Assembly: GCF_009905735.1 (NCBI RefSeq)
Contig: NZ_JAAALE010000007.1
Location: 114,340-178,339 of the forward strand
Direction of reading: 5' to 3'
Source of the DNA: Porphyrobacter sp. SLTP
GTDB taxonomy: Bacteria; Pseudomonadota; Alphaproteobacteria; Sphingomonadales; Sphingomonadaceae
Length of the DNA: 64,000 bases
Shown: positions 34,438 through 43,433 of the stretch, in pieces
Layout of the letters: each line of letters opens with the position of its first letter
Position numbering within the stretch: position 1 is the stretch's first letter
Translations under genes and position numbers: made by a program
Notes under the pieces: model-generated
The model's input: only the letters and a program-made list of their open reading frames with translations
Told to the model about the DNA's origin: nothing
Databases searched by the model: none

Positions 34438-35829
34438 TCAGGCCGCGTTGGCGCTGACTTCGGCCTCGCGTTCGCCTGCGGCCGAGTTCAGCATCTCGGC
34501 CACCAGGAACGCCAGTTCGAGCGACTGTTCGGCATTGAGGCGGGGGTCACAATGGGTGTGATAGCGGTCGCCAAGGCGCTCCTCGGTGATCGCTACGGCC
34601 CCGCCAACGCATTCGGTCACGTCCTGTCCGGTCATCTCGATATGGATGCCGCCAGGATGCGAGCCTTCGGCGCGATGGACGGCGAAGAAGCCCTTCACTT
34701 CGCGCGTGATCCGGTCGAACGGGCGGGTCTTGAAGCCGGTGTCGGACTTCACGACGTTGCCGTGCATCGGATCGCAGCTCCACACCACCGGATGCCCTTC
34801 GCGCTGCACGGCACGCACGAGGCGCGGCAGCCCGTCTTCGACCTTGTCATGGCCGAAGCGGCTGATGAGCGTGATGCGCCCGGCTTCCCGCTTTGGGTTG
34901 AGATCGTCGAGCAGGCGCAGCAGTGCATCGGGCTCCAGCGAAGGCCCGCACTTCATGCCCAGCGGATTGCCGATCCCGCGCGCATATTCGATGTGAGCGC
35001 TGCCGGGGAACCGCGTGCGATCGCCGATCCACAGCATGTGGGCCGAGGTCGCATACCAATCGCCGGTCAGCGAATCCTGTCTCGTCATCGCCTGTTCGTA
35101 AGGCAGCAGCAGGCTTTCATGGCTGGTGTAGAAGCTGGTGCCCTTCAACTGTGGCACGGTGCCGGGATCGATCCCGCAGGCTTCCATGAAATCGAGCGCT
35201 TCGCCGATCCGGTCCGCCATCTGGCTGAACTTCTCGGTCCACGGCGTGCGGCCCATGAAATCGAGGGTCCACTGGTGGACCTGCCGCAGATTGGCATAGC
35301 CCCCGCCCGCAAAGGCGCGCAGCAGGTTGAGTGTGGCGGCGGCCTGCGAATAGGCCTTGACCATGCGGGCCGGATCATTGCGGCGGCTGACCGCGTCGAA
35401 CTCGATCCCGTTGATGTTGTCGCCGAGGTAGCTCGGCAGGGTCACGCCATCGATCGTTTCCGTCGGCGCGGAGCGCGGCTTGGCGAACTGGCCCGCCATG
35501 CGGCCGACCTTCACCACCGGACGCTTGCTGGCGAAGGTCATCACGACCGCCATTTGCAGCAGCACGCGGAATGTGTCGCGGATGTTGTTGGGGTGGAACT
35601 CGGCGAAACTTTCCGCGCAGTCACCGCCTTGCAGCAGGAAGCCGTGGCCATTCGCGACCTGCGCCAGATCGGCCTTGAGCGCGCGCGCCTCACCCGCAAA
35701 CACCAGCGGGGGATAGTGCGCGAGAGTCTTTTCCGCTTCCGCCAGCTCCGCCGCATCTTCGTAATGCGGCAGGTGGCGCGCTTCGTGAGCCTTCCAGCTA
35801 TCCGGGGTCCAGGTCTCGGGCACAGTCAC
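34438..35829 (-). CDS. Class II (plant-type) DAHP synthase
   Basis: A 463-residue 3-deoxy-7-phosphoheptulonate synthase, condensing phosphoenolpyruvate and erythrose 4-phosphate at the entry of the shikimate pathway. It is the class II type, seen from [36 protein letters not shown] (metal-site Cys), [19 protein letters not shown] and [14 protein letters not shown] [13 protein letters not shown], with [11 protein letters not shown] near the C-terminus. The length equals the family norm. Translation starts at a GTG (35829) behind AAGAAAGAG. It is monocistronic with its own promoter candidate and terminator. Confidence 0.95.
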   Translation of the reverse strand: MTVPETWTPDSWKAHEARHLPHYEDAAELAEAEKTLAHYPPLVFAGEARALKADLAQVANGHGFLLQGGDCAESFAEFHPNNIRDTFRVLLQMAVVMTFASKRPVVKVGRMAGQFAKPRSAPTETIDGVTLPSYLGDNINGIEFDAVSRRNDPARMVKAYSQAAATLNLLRAFAGGGYANLRQVHQWTLDFMGRTPWTEKFSQMADRIGEALDFMEACGIDPGTVPQLKGTSFYTSHESLLLPYEQAMTRQDSLTGDWYATSAHMLWIGDRTRFPGSAHIEYARGIGNPLGMKCGPSLEPDALLRLLDDLNPKREAGRITLISRFGHDKVEDGLPRLVRAVQREGHPVVWSCDPMHGNVVKSDTGFKTRPFDRITREVKGFFAVHRAEGSHPGGIHIEMTGQDVTECVGGAVAITEERLGDRYHTHCDPRLNAEQSLELAFLVAEMLNSAAGEREAEVSANAA

Positions 35830-35897
35830 AACTCTTTCTTCTCAAAGGCGCGCGGCAAGGCTTGCGCGGGGGCGCCCGCTACAGGAGCGAGGCACGA

Positions 35898-35927
35898 ATT
35901 GTAAAGCAGCAATGCCGCTCAAAACAA
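35898..35927 (-). promoter_or_regulatory. Candidate sigma-70 promoter of DAHP synthase
   Basis: On the minus strand TTGTTT (35922-35927) and TACAAT (35898-35903) are 18 bases apart, about 70 bp upstream of the GTG start. This is one of the better consensus matches in the window. Confidence 0.45.
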
Positions 35928-35962
35928 CTTTATTTCCCGAACAGTGCCAGTGAGCGCAGCGA

Positions 35963-38900
35963 TCAGCGCCCCGCAGGCGCTGCCAGCGCAGCATTTGCAC
36001 GCGCCCCGCCAGCCGGAGCCTCGGCCAAAGTCTGGCCTTCCGGGATGATGGCCAGACGGAACGGCGAAGCCTTGGACAGATAGCGCTCCGCCAGGAACTG
36101 CATCACCTGCGGGCTGGTCTGCGAATAGTCCGCCAGCAGGCTGCGCAGCAGGGTCACACGCTGGGGATCCTGCGTCGCGCCCTCAAGGTTATAGAGCCAG
36201 AACTGGTTGCCGGTCGATGCCCGGCGGATCATCTGGCTCAGCGGCTCAGTCACCCGTTCAAGTTCATCGGCGGTGGGCGGGCTGGCGGCGAGGTCCTTGG
36301 CGATCTTCTCGGCCTCGGCGAAGAACACCGGCACGAATTCCGGCTCAAGCTGGGCCAGCGCCGTGATGCGCCCGCCGCTGGCAAGATCGGTCGGCCAGTT
36401 CGAGAACACCTGCGGCGAATAGCTCGCTCCCGCGCGTTCGCGCAGCGCATCCATCAGGCGGTTGTTGAACAACTGGGTGAGGATTTCGAGCTGGCGGCTT
36501 TCGCGCAAGCTCGCAACCCCGCCCCCGCTCGGCCAGGCGACCACGGCGGCAGCCTGATTGGCATCGCCGCGGTGGGTGACGACCGAGGGAGTGGCCGAAG
36601 TCGGCGCAAATGTCGGAACGCGTGCAGCGACATCAGCAGGAATCGGCTCACGCGGCGCCAGCGCGCCGAAGGTGAGGCGCAGCTGTTCGATCACGGCGGG
36701 CTGATCGAATTCGCCAAACACCAGCACTTCGATCGGGCCTTGCTTCAGCAGCGGCTCCCACACCGCGCGGAAGCCCTCGGGCGTTACGGTCTTGAGCGCT
36801 GCCGGATCGGGCGTCGCAAACCGCGCGTCGCCGCCGGTCACGAGATATTCGAGATCGCGGTTGAGAATGCCGCCGGGGCTGGTGGAATAGGTGTTGTAGG
36901 CTAGTTCCGACGCTGCCTTGGCGCGGATCACCGGATCCTTGTCCCAGCGCGGCATCCCGAGCTTGGCAGCAAAGAGATAGAGCTGGTCGTTCACATCTTC
37001 CGACCGGGTCTGGGCCGTAAAGGTGAACACCGCATCGTCGATTGCGAAGTCAAAGCCGATCTTGCGGCCTGTTGCCAGACGGTCGAGCTCGTTCTGGCCG
37101 AGCTCGCCCACGCCCGATCCGACCAGCGCGCCCTGACCCAGCGCGGCATAGACCGCGTTGTCTTTGTCAAAGGCGCGGTAGCCTGCGCCAAAGCGCACAC
37201 GCACCGTCACACGGCCCGGTTCGGCATCATTGGCCCACACCAGCGCCTTGACGCCGTTGGCAAAGTCGACCTGTTCAATCTCGAGCACACCCAGCGGGTT
37301 CTGCGCCGTGATGGCCCCCGGAGCACCCACCGGGGGCAGTTCGTCGAAGGAGATCGACTGTGCAGCCAACCGCGCAGTGCCGTCGACCTTGGCTTCGGCA
37401 GCAAGCGCCAGCTTGAGCGCGCCCACATCGGCCTCACCCGCCGTCGGCGTCACATAGACCGAACGGGTCACCGTGCCTTCAAACAGCCCGCGCGTCCGTT
37501 CCAGCACCACATCGGGCGTCAGGCGCGGCTTCATGCCCCGGAACACGTCGAGCACCACCTTGGGCGCGGCGACGGTTTCACGGATATCGACCGCATTGAC
37601 CAGGTTGTTGGCGAGATCGGACCCCGATTCCACGGTCTCCTGCTCGACCGCATTGGCGAAGACCACGTCGAATTCGGCGACCTCGCGGTCGATTTCTTCC
37701 TGCGTCGGCGGGTTGGTGAGCGCGTCCGCAATCACGGCGCGGACATCGGCGAGCGCCGCCTGCCAGTCGCCGGTCAGAGGGGCGAAGGTCACGAAGGTCG
37801 CATCGGTCGAGCGCGAAACGTCGTCCTGCTGTACCTGCGCATAAAGGAAGCTGCCGCCGCCGCGGGCGCGCGATTCGAGCCGCCGGTTGATGATCGCCTG
37901 CGCGACAGCATCGGTCAGCAGGCCTTCGTTGTACTTGATCGTATCGGTCACCTGCCGCCACGGACGCATGACCGCATAGGTCAGGCTGCGCGGCAAATCG
38001 GGCTCCACGCCGACCGCCAGCTGGCCAATCGGTGCGCCAGTCACGCCGTCATCCTGCGCCCCGGCGGGCGGGACAGGATCGCCGAAATCGGGGGCGACGC
38101 CGGGCTTGCCGGTGCCTTTCCAATCCCCGAACCACTGCTCCACCAGCCCTGCCAGCACCATCGGATCGGCATCGCCAACAACCACGATCACGGTGTTCTC
38201 CGGGCGATACCAACGGTCGTAAAACGCCTTCACATCCTTGCCATTGGCGGCCTTCAGGGTCTCGTCCGTGCCAATTGGGCTGCGGGTGGCGAGGCGCTGA
38301 CCGGCAAAGAAGGTCTGCCGCGTAAGGTCGGCCATGCGCAGCCCCGCCCCGCCGCGCTCGCGCTTTTCGGCGAGCACAATCGGACGTTCGGCCGCGACAT
38401 TGGCGTCATTCAGCACCGGCTCGCGGATCATGCCCGACAGCAGCTTGAAGCTTTCGCTCAGCTTGGCGTCGTCGATATTGGGAATGTCGAGCTTGTAGGC
38501 GGTGTGGGTCGGGCTGGTTTCGGCGTTGGCATCGCTGCCGAAGGTCGCGCCCAAGCGCTGCCAGGCATAGATCGCCTCGGCCTGCCCGAGATACTTGCTC
38601 TCCCGGAACAGCAAGTGTTCGAGCAAGTGGGCATAGCCCTGCTCCTTATCGGTTTCATGCAGGGAGCCCGCATCAATGCGCACCCGGATCGAAACCTGAC
38701 GCGGCGGCACGCCATTGCGGCGCACCGCATAGCGCACGCCGTTCTTCATCTGCCCGAACAGCCACTTTTCATCGACCGGAACGTCCGAGCCCTTGTAGAG
38801 CCACGGCACTTCGCTGCCGGTCTGGAGCGCCTGTGGCTGGGGCACCGGCGGCAGCGGTTGCCCTTCGACCGGCGGCGGGGGCGCGGCCTGCTGCGCGAGC

Positions 38901-38971
38901 AGCGGCTGCACCAGCGCAAAGGGGGCAAAGAGAATGGCGAGAGCGCGACCAGCACGGGAGAACGACGTCAT
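35963..38971 (-). CDS. M16 family zinc metallopeptidase (two-domain insulinase type)
   Basis: A 1002-residue pitrilysin/insulinase-family peptidase. ATG 38971 opens a signal peptide (AILFAPFALVQPLLAQ), followed by a Pro-rich linker (about residues 25-45), so the enzyme is periplasmic. The inverted zinc motif HLLEH is at residues 115-119 with E118 as catalytic base. Four M16 domains follow, with the second active-like half from about residue 530 (GVKALVWANDAEPGRVTVRVRFGAG) lacking the HxxEH motif, as expected for the substrate-clamping half. A longer open frame reaches 39541 but runs through the divergent nfuA gene and is rejected. It stands alone; the substrate peptides are unknown. Confidence 0.93.
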   Translation of the reverse strand: MTSFSRAGRALAILFAPFALVQPLLAQQAAPPPPVEGQPLPPVPQPQALQTGSEVPWLYKGSDVPVDEKWLFGQMKNGVRYAVRRNGVPPRQVSIRVRIDAGSLHETDKEQGYAHLLEHLLFRESKYLGQAEAIYAWQRLGATFGSDANAETSPTHTAYKLDIPNIDDAKLSESFKLLSGMIREPVLNDANVAAERPIVLAEKRERGGAGLRMADLTRQTFFAGQRLATRSPIGTDETLKAANGKDVKAFYDRWYRPENTVIVVVGDADPMVLAGLVEQWFGDWKGTGKPGVAPDFGDPVPPAGAQDDGVTGAPIGQLAVGVEPDLPRSLTYAVMRPWRQVTDTIKYNEGLLTDAVAQAIINRRLESRARGGGSFLYAQVQQDDVSRSTDATFVTFAPLTGDWQAALADVRAVIADALTNPPTQEEIDREVAEFDVVFANAVEQETVESGSDLANNLVNAVDIRETVAAPKVVLDVFRGMKPRLTPDVVLERTRGLFEGTVTRSVYVTPTAGEADVGALKLALAAEAKVDGTARLAAQSISFDELPPVGAPGAITAQNPLGVLEIEQVDFANGVKALVWANDAEPGRVTVRVRFGAGYRAFDKDNAVYAALGQGALVGSGVGELGQNELDRLATGRKIGFDFAIDDAVFTFTAQTRSEDVNDQLYLFAAKLGMPRWDKDPVIRAKAASELAYNTYSTSPGGILNRDLEYLVTGGDARFATPDPAALKTVTPEGFRAVWEPLLKQGPIEVLVFGEFDQPAVIEQLRLTFGALAPREPIPADVAARVPTFAPTSATPSVVTHRGDANQAAAVVAWPSGGGVASLRESRQLEILTQLFNNRLMDALRERAGASYSPQVFSNWPTDLASGGRITALAQLEPEFVPVFFAEAEKIAKDLAASPPTADELERVTEPLSQMIRRASTGNQFWLYNLEGATQDPQRVTLLRSLLADYSQTSPQVMQFLAERYLSKASPFRLAIIPEGQTLAEAPAGGARANAALAAPAGR

Positions 38972-39067
38972 ATCGCACTTATAGGGCGGCAAAGTGTGAA
39001 GCGATAGTGAATGGTTCTCGGCCCATCCGCCCTTGCCCCGCGCAGCCGCGGCACCTAGATTGGGCTG

Positions 39068-39646
39068 ATGTTCATAGAAACCGAAACCACTCCGAACCCC
39101 TCTGCCCTCAAGTTCCTGCCGGGCACCACCGTGATGCCCACCGGCAGCCGCGAATTCGCCACGCCCGAAGCGGCCGAAGCGAGCCCGCTGGCGCAGGCGA
39201 TCTTCGACACCGGCGAGGTCGTGAACGTATTCTTCGGTGCCGATTTCGTCAGCGTGACCGCTGCGCCGGGTGCCGATTGGAGTGCCTTGAAACCGCAGGT
39301 CATCGCGATCCTTCTTGATCACTTCGTGTCGGAAGCGCCGCTGTTTGCTGGCGGAAGCGGTAACGGGATTTCCGTTCCGCCCGAAGACGAAGCGGTGGTG
39401 GAAGAGCGTCCCGAAGATGCCGAGGTAATCGCCGCCATCAACGAGCTGCTCGAAACCCGTGTGCGTCCGGCTGTTGCCGGTGACGGCGGCGACATCGCCT
39501 ATCGCGGCTTCCGCGACGGGGTTGTGTATCTCACCCTGCAAGGCTCGTGCTCGGGCTGCCCGTCAAGCACTGCGACGCTCAAGCACGGCATTGAAGGCTT
39601 GCTCAAGCATTACGTCCCCGAAGTGACCGAGGTGCGCGCGGCGTGA
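39068..39646 (+). CDS. nfuA: NfuA-type iron-sulfur carrier protein
   Basis: A 192-residue NifU-like scaffold/carrier delivering Fe-S clusters. The N-terminal Nfu_N domain (MFIETETTPNPSALKFLPG to about residue 88) is followed by the C-terminal NifU domain (ELLETRVRPAVAGDGGDI) with the cluster-binding CxxC at C161 and C164 (GSCSGCPSS). The layout equals eukaryotic NFU1 and alphaproteobacterial homologues. The next gene overlaps by 4 bp (GTGA), indicating coupled translation with the nitroreductase. Confidence 0.94.
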   Translation: MFIETETTPNPSALKFLPGTTVMPTGSREFATPEAAEASPLAQAIFDTGEVVNVFFGADFVSVTAAPGADWSALKPQVIAILLDHFVSEAPLFAGGSGNGISVPPEDEAVVEERPEDAEVIAAINELLETRVRPAVAGDGGDIAYRGFRDGVVYLTLQGSCSGCPSSTATLKHGIEGLLKHYVPEVTEVRAA

Positions 39647-40251
39647 CGGTGCAATTTCACGACCACGTCCTGTCGGACGCGGCGCTCGACCAGCTGTTCA
39701 ACGAAGCGCGCAGCTATAACGGGTGGCTCGACAAGACTGTTTCGGACGAACAGCTTCACGCGATCTGGGACCTGATGAAGATGGCCCCGACCTCGGCGAA
39801 CATGCAGCCGGTGCGGATCGTGTGGGTGAAGTCAGCCGAGGCCAAGGCCAAGCTTGCCGACTGTGTGATGGAAGGCAACCGCGCCAAGGTTCTCGCCGCC
39901 CCCGTCACCGCCGTGATCGGCTACGACATCGATTTCCACGAGGAACTGCCGTGGCTGTTCCCCCACACCGATGCCAAGAGCTGGTTCGAGGGTGATGAAC
40001 AGGCGCGCGAGCAAGGCGCGTTCCGCAACTCCTCGCTGCAAGGGGCCTATCTCATGCTCGCCGCACGCGCGCTGGGCCTCGATTGCGGCCCGATGTCAGG
40101 CTTCAACGGCGATGCGGTGAACGCGGCCTTCTTCGCCGACGAACCGCGCCATCGGGTCAATTTCATCTGCTCGGTCGGCTATGGCGATCCCGCCAGCATC
40201 TTCGCGCGCAGCCCGCGTCCGGAATTCGCGACCTTCAACCGCATCGCCTGA
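39643..40251 (+). CDS. Nitroreductase family protein (RutE-like malonic semialdehyde reductase type)
   Basis: A 202-residue FMN-dependent nitroreductase-fold oxidoreductase. APTSANMQPVRIVWV (about residues 49-63) is the FMN-binding entry typical of the RutE/HadB branch, and LMLAARALGLDCGPMSGF (about residue 137) is its second hallmark. It starts at GTG 39643 overlapping the nfuA stop. No other rut pyrimidine-degradation gene is near, so the malonic semialdehyde activity suggested by the family is uncertain; reduction of a toxic aldehyde or quinone is an alternative. Confidence 0.85.
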   Translation: MTVQFHDHVLSDAALDQLFNEARSYNGWLDKTVSDEQLHAIWDLMKMAPTSANMQPVRIVWVKSAEAKAKLADCVMEGNRAKVLAAPVTAVIGYDIDFHEELPWLFPHTDAKSWFEGDEQAREQGAFRNSSLQGAYLMLAARALGLDCGPMSGFNGDAVNAAFFADEPRHRVNFICSVGYGDPASIFARSPRPEFATFNRIA

Positions 40252-40302
40252 CACGAATCTCGCGCTTGCACGGGCGCGCGGGGTGAGGCATCGCGCAGCG
40301 CC

Positions 40303-40932
40303 ATGCGCGTGCTTGCCATCGAAACCGCCTCTGAGGCGTGCAGCATCGCCCTTACCGAGGGCGCGGCGATGCTTGCGCATGATCACCGCGTCATGGCCCG
40401 CGGCCACGCCGAGGCGCTGGTGCCAATGATCGGCGCCTTGCCGGACAAGGGCCGCGCGGATCGCATTCTCGTCAGCCTTGGGCCGGGCAGTTTCACCGGC
40501 GTACGCATCGGACTGGCGACCGCCCGCGCGCTCGGGTTTGCGTGGGGCGCTGAGGTGCTCGGCTATCCGACGCTGGCGCTGATCGCGGCGCAGGCGCAGG
40601 CACTGCATCCGGGCGAACCGGTGACGGTCTGCATGAACGGCGGACACGGCGAATGGTTCGTGCAGGATTTCGGGGCCGATGGCCTGCCAGCCAATGAGTT
40701 GTCCTCGATGGCTCCTGCGGCAGCGCTGGCGGCCGGGGCGCGAAACCTGATCGCAGGCAATCGAGCCCAGGATTTCGCCGCACTGTTGGGCGATGCACGC
40801 CAAATCATCCCGCTACTGCCGGATGCGGGGCAAGTCGGGCTGGTGCCGGACGCGCTGCTCACCGCGCACCTCGCGCCGATCTATGGCCGGGGAGCCGATG
40901 CCACCCCAATGGCGCTGCGCAAACCCGCATGA
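40303..40932 (+). CDS. tsaB: tRNA threonylcarbamoyladenosine biosynthesis protein TsaB
   Basis: A 209-residue TsaB, the partner of TsaD in t6A37 modification of ANN-decoding tRNAs. It has the ASKHA nucleotide fold with MRVLAIETASEACSIAL at the start and GPGSFTGVRIGLATARALGFA (about residues 65-85), the diagnostic segment for dimerisation with TsaD. The length is close to the alphaproteobacterial norm. Its stop overlaps the rimI start (ATGA), the widespread tsaB-rimI coupling. Confidence 0.94.
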   Translation: MRVLAIETASEACSIALTEGAAMLAHDHRVMARGHAEALVPMIGALPDKGRADRILVSLGPGSFTGVRIGLATARALGFAWGAEVLGYPTLALIAAQAQALHPGEPVTVCMNGGHGEWFVQDFGADGLPANELSSMAPAAALAAGARNLIAGNRAQDFAALLGDARQIIPLLPDAGQVGLVPDALLTAHLAPIYGRGADATPMALRKPA

Positions 40933-41423
40933 CCCCCCGCCCAGCCCCCAGTCCCGCTCTCATCGACCGGATCATGATGGTGATGGAGGCAGCGTTCGAC
41001 CCGGCCTATGGCGAGGCCTGGAACCGGCGGCAGGTGGCCGATGCGCTGACTCTTTCCAGCACCCAGGCGCTGGTGGTCGACGCTGATGGTGCGCCAATCC
41101 CCGACACGGGCGATGGCGATGAGGGCCCCGCTCCCGCCGGATTCGTGCTCACCCGCTATGTACTCGACGAAGAAGAACTGCTGCTGATCGCGGTCATACC
41201 CGACGCGCGGCGGCGCGGCGTTGGCGCAGCGCTGCTCGAACATCTGTTCGCGGCCGCCCGAACGCGCGGCGTCACGCGGATCTTCTTGGAAATGCGGCGC
41301 GGAAATCCTGCGATCCAATTATATCACAAGTTTGGTTTTGAACCGATTGGTGAGCGGCGTAACTATTACCGCATGGCAAACGGCGAGCGTGTCGACGCGA
41401 TTACTTTCGGTCGATCAATCTAG
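40929..41423 (+). CDS. rimI: Ribosomal protein S18-alanine N-acetyltransferase RimI-like
   Basis: A 164-residue GNAT acetyltransferase. The acetyl-CoA loop reads VIPDARRRGVGAALLEHLF (about residues 91-109), followed by FLEMRRGNPAIQLYHKFGFEPIGERRNYY, which matches RimI (N-acetylation of S18 or of other N-termini). It is translationally coupled to tsaB. A 20-residue insertion (VDADGAPIPDTGDGDEGPAP) distinguishes it from E. coli RimI. Confidence 0.88.
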   Translation: MTPRPAPSPALIDRIMMVMEAAFDPAYGEAWNRRQVADALTLSSTQALVVDADGAPIPDTGDGDEGPAPAGFVLTRYVLDEEELLLIAVIPDARRRGVGAALLEHLFAAARTRGVTRIFLEMRRGNPAIQLYHKFGFEPIGERRNYYRMANGERVDAITFGRSI

Positions 41424-41539
41424 TAGAACTCCATTCATCGCAAATTGATGTGCAGGCGGACCACACCAGTTGCCAAGATTGACGACTTGAGCCATGGCGC
41501 AGTAACCGGTGCGCCTTGAACGCCGTGCGAGAGGAACTC

Positions 41540-41992
41540 ATGCAGGATCTGGAAATTGATATGAACGAAACACTTATCACGCTGACGAGCGACATTGTCG
41601 CTGCGCATGTCAGCAACAATGATGTGGCGGTGACTGATGTTCCGGCACTTATCACCAACGTCTACAACGCGCTCGCCAATCTGGGTGAGAAGGTTGAGAT
41701 CGAAGAACCCAAGCCCAAGCCTGCGGTCGCGATCCGCAATTCGGTCAAGCCGGATCACATCGTCTGTCTTGAAGATGGCAAGGAGCTGAAGATGCTCAAG
41801 CGCTATCTTCGCACCAATTACAACATGACGCCGGAAGACTACCGCGCGCGTTGGGGCCTGCCGGCTGACTATCCGATGGTCGCCCCCAACTATGCCGAAA
41901 AGCGCCGCGATCTTGCCAAGAAGATCGGTCTTGGCCGCAAGCCCGGTACTGTCATGGCGCCCAAGGGGCGTCGGACCAAGAAGACAGCTTAA
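41540..41992 (+). CDS. mucR: MucR/Ros-family transcriptional regulator with degenerate zinc finger
   Basis: A 150-residue MucR-family DNA-binding protein, a global regulator and H-NS-like protein in alphaproteobacteria. ATG 41540 follows GAGGAA by 3-4 bases and is preferred to an earlier TTG at 41516. The N-terminal oligomerisation helix region (about residues 1-50) and C-terminal DNA-binding domain (MLKRYLRTNYNMTPEDYRARW, PADYPMVAPNYAEKR) are complete. The four zinc-ligand positions known from Ros (C-x2-C-x9-H-x4-H) read C76, D79, Y89 and Y94, so only the first ligand remains. Zinc-free but folded homologues are known in this family. It sits between rimI and fur and ends before a terminator. 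Confidence 0.88.
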   Translation: MQDLEIDMNETLITLTSDIVAAHVSNNDVAVTDVPALITNVYNALANLGEKVEIEEPKPKPAVAIRNSVKPDHIVCLEDGKELKMLKRYLRTNYNMTPEDYRARWGLPADYPMVAPNYAEKRRDLAKKIGLGRKPGTVMAPKGRRTKKTA

Positions 41993-42066
41993 AACCGCGC
42001 CCTCTGGTCGCATTGTCCATCAGCCGGCCCGACTGCCCCTGTTGAGAGGGTGGACGGCCCGCTTGA

Positions 42067-42109
42067 GCAAGCAGCCTCGTCCCTGTAGGGATGAGGCTGT
42101 CTTGCTTTC
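42067..42109 (+). terminator. Intrinsic terminator between mucR and fur
   Basis: CAGCCTCGTCCC (42072-42083) pairs with GGGATGAGGCTG (42088-42099) with one G-T wobble around the loop TGTA. GCAAG and CTTGC extend the stem across a bulged T, and TTTC follows. It lies 75 bases after the mucR stop. Confidence 0.8.
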
Positions 42110-42145
42110 GGGCGATCGCATCCCACAGGGGCGGCGCACTCGGCG

Positions 42146-42580
42146 ATGGAGCGTTCCTTGACCCAGAAAATCGATCTCGAACAACTTTGCGCCGAAAAAG
42201 GCCTGCGCATTACCGAACAGCGCCGGGTGATCGCCAAGGTGTTATCGGAAAGTGACGACCACCCCGATGTCGAGCTGCTGCACAGCCGCGCAGCCGCGGT
42301 CGATCCGCGCATCTCGATTGCGACGGTGTACCGCACAGTGCGCCTGTTCGAGGAAGCGGGCATCCTTGACCGCCACGATTTCGGCGATGGCCGCTCGCGC
42401 TATGAGCCCGTCCCCGAAGCGCACCACGATCACCTGATCGACGTGGAAACCGGCAAGGTCGTCGAATTCGTCGACCCGGAAGTCGAAGCGCTGCAACGCC
42501 AGATTGCCGAGCGACTGGGCTACCGGCTCGTCGATCACCGCATGGAGCTCTACGGCGTACGCCTGTCGCGCAATGACTGA
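42146..42580 (+). CDS. fur: Fur-family metal-responsive regulator
   Basis: A 144-residue ferric-uptake-regulator-family repressor. The winged helix includes RITEQRRVIAKVLSES and ISIATVYRTVRLFEEAGIL (about residues 52-70); the metal region has EAHHDHLIDVETGKVVEF (about residues 91-108). The CxxC pairs of E. coli Fur are absent (DVE in place of CLDC), as is usual for alphaproteobacterial Fur/Mur proteins. In this class the protein may sense Mn or Fe depending on the organism, so the metal is not decided. It overlaps plsC by 8 bp. Confidence 0.92.
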   Translation: MERSLTQKIDLEQLCAEKGLRITEQRRVIAKVLSESDDHPDVELLHSRAAAVDPRISIATVYRTVRLFEEAGILDRHDFGDGRSRYEPVPEAHHDHLIDVETGKVVEFVDPEVEALQRQIAERLGYRLVDHRMELYGVRLSRND

Positions 42581-43433
42581 CAGCGAACTGCGCGCAGCGG
42601 CCGCACGCGGGGAAAGTACGCCGATTTCCCTCGCCGGATGGCTGCGGCTCACGGCGCGTGCGCTGGCGCTGGTTGGTCTCATCATCGTCTTCGTGCCGTT
42701 GCACTATCTTTACCGGGTGGTGTCCTATGGATCGCCCTTCCCGATGCTGTTCCTGCGCTATGCGGCGCGGGTGTGCGGGGCCAAGGTCGAGGTGATCGGC
42801 ACCCATCTGAAGCGCGATGTGTTCTTCGTCGCCAATCACCTGTCGTGGATCGATATCCTTGCGCTGGCTGGCGCGAGCGGCACGGCCTTCGTCGCCAAGG
42901 CGGAACTCGCCGAAGCGCCGGTGGTCGGTTGGCTTGCGAGCCTCAACCGCACGGTCTTTGTGAAGCGCGAACACCGCATGGGCGTGGCCGAGCAGATCAA
43001 CGCGCTGAAGGAAGCGCTGGTCGATAACTGGTCGGTGACGGTCTTTCCCGAAGGCACCACGACGGACGGGCAATCGCTGCTGCCGTTCAAGACCTCGATG
43101 CTCTCGGTGCTCGAACCGCCGCCGCCGGGCGTACTGGTCCAGCCGGTGATCCTGGATTATGGCCCGGTCGCCGAATGGATCGGCTGGGTCGGCGAGGAAA
43201 GCGGCGTCAACAATGCCAAGCGGGTGCTGTCACGCAAGGGCACCTTCAAGGTCAGGCTGCACTATCTCGAACCCTTCAGCCCGGAGGACTTCCGCGGCCG
43301 CAAGGCGATCAGCCACGAATCGCGCCGCCGGATCGAGGAAGCGCTGATCGAGATTCTGGGCAAGCCGCTGCGCCCGTTTGCGCATACGGTTGCCCCGGTT
43401 CGCTATGAGCCGAAGGTTGACGCGGCGGATTAA
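42573..43433 (+). CDS. plsC: 1-acyl-sn-glycerol-3-phosphate acyltransferase (PlsC family)
   Basis: A 286-residue lysophosphatidate acyltransferase-family protein acting at the inner membrane. It has a hydrophobic N-terminal segment (ARALALVGLIIVFVPLHYLY), the catalytic NHLSWID block with H-x4-D near residue 91, the acceptor-site FVKREHRMG, and FPEGTT near residue 159. ATG 42573 lies inside the end of fur (8-bp overlap), supporting one transcript. PlsC forms phosphatidic acid; ornithine-lipid acyltransferases (OlsA) share these motifs, so the exact acceptor is not certain. Its stop overlaps that of the convergent LysR gene in TTAA (43430-43433). Confidence 0.86.
   Translation: MTDSELRAAAARGESTPISLAGWLRLTARALALVGLIIVFVPLHYLYRVVSYGSPFPMLFLRYAARVCGAKVEVIGTHLKRDVFFVANHLSWIDILALAGASGTAFVAKAELAEAPVVGWLASLNRTVFVKREHRMGVAEQINALKEALVDNWSVTVFPEGTTTDGQSLLPFKTSMLSVLEPPPPGVLVQPVILDYGPVAEWIGWVGEESGVNNAKRVLSRKGTFKVRLHYLEPFSPEDFRGRKAISHESRRRIEEALIEILGKPLRPFAHTVAPVRYEPKVDAAD

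Noticed and set aside
38972..39541. Upstream extension of the M16 peptidase frame by about 190 residues
   Set aside because: It runs antisense through nfuA and would bury the clear signal peptide that starts at ATG 38971.
41479..41507. Promoter TTGACG-N17-GTAACC upstream of mucR
   Set aside because: The -10 matches the consensus poorly and no operator is evident, so it is not listed as a feature.
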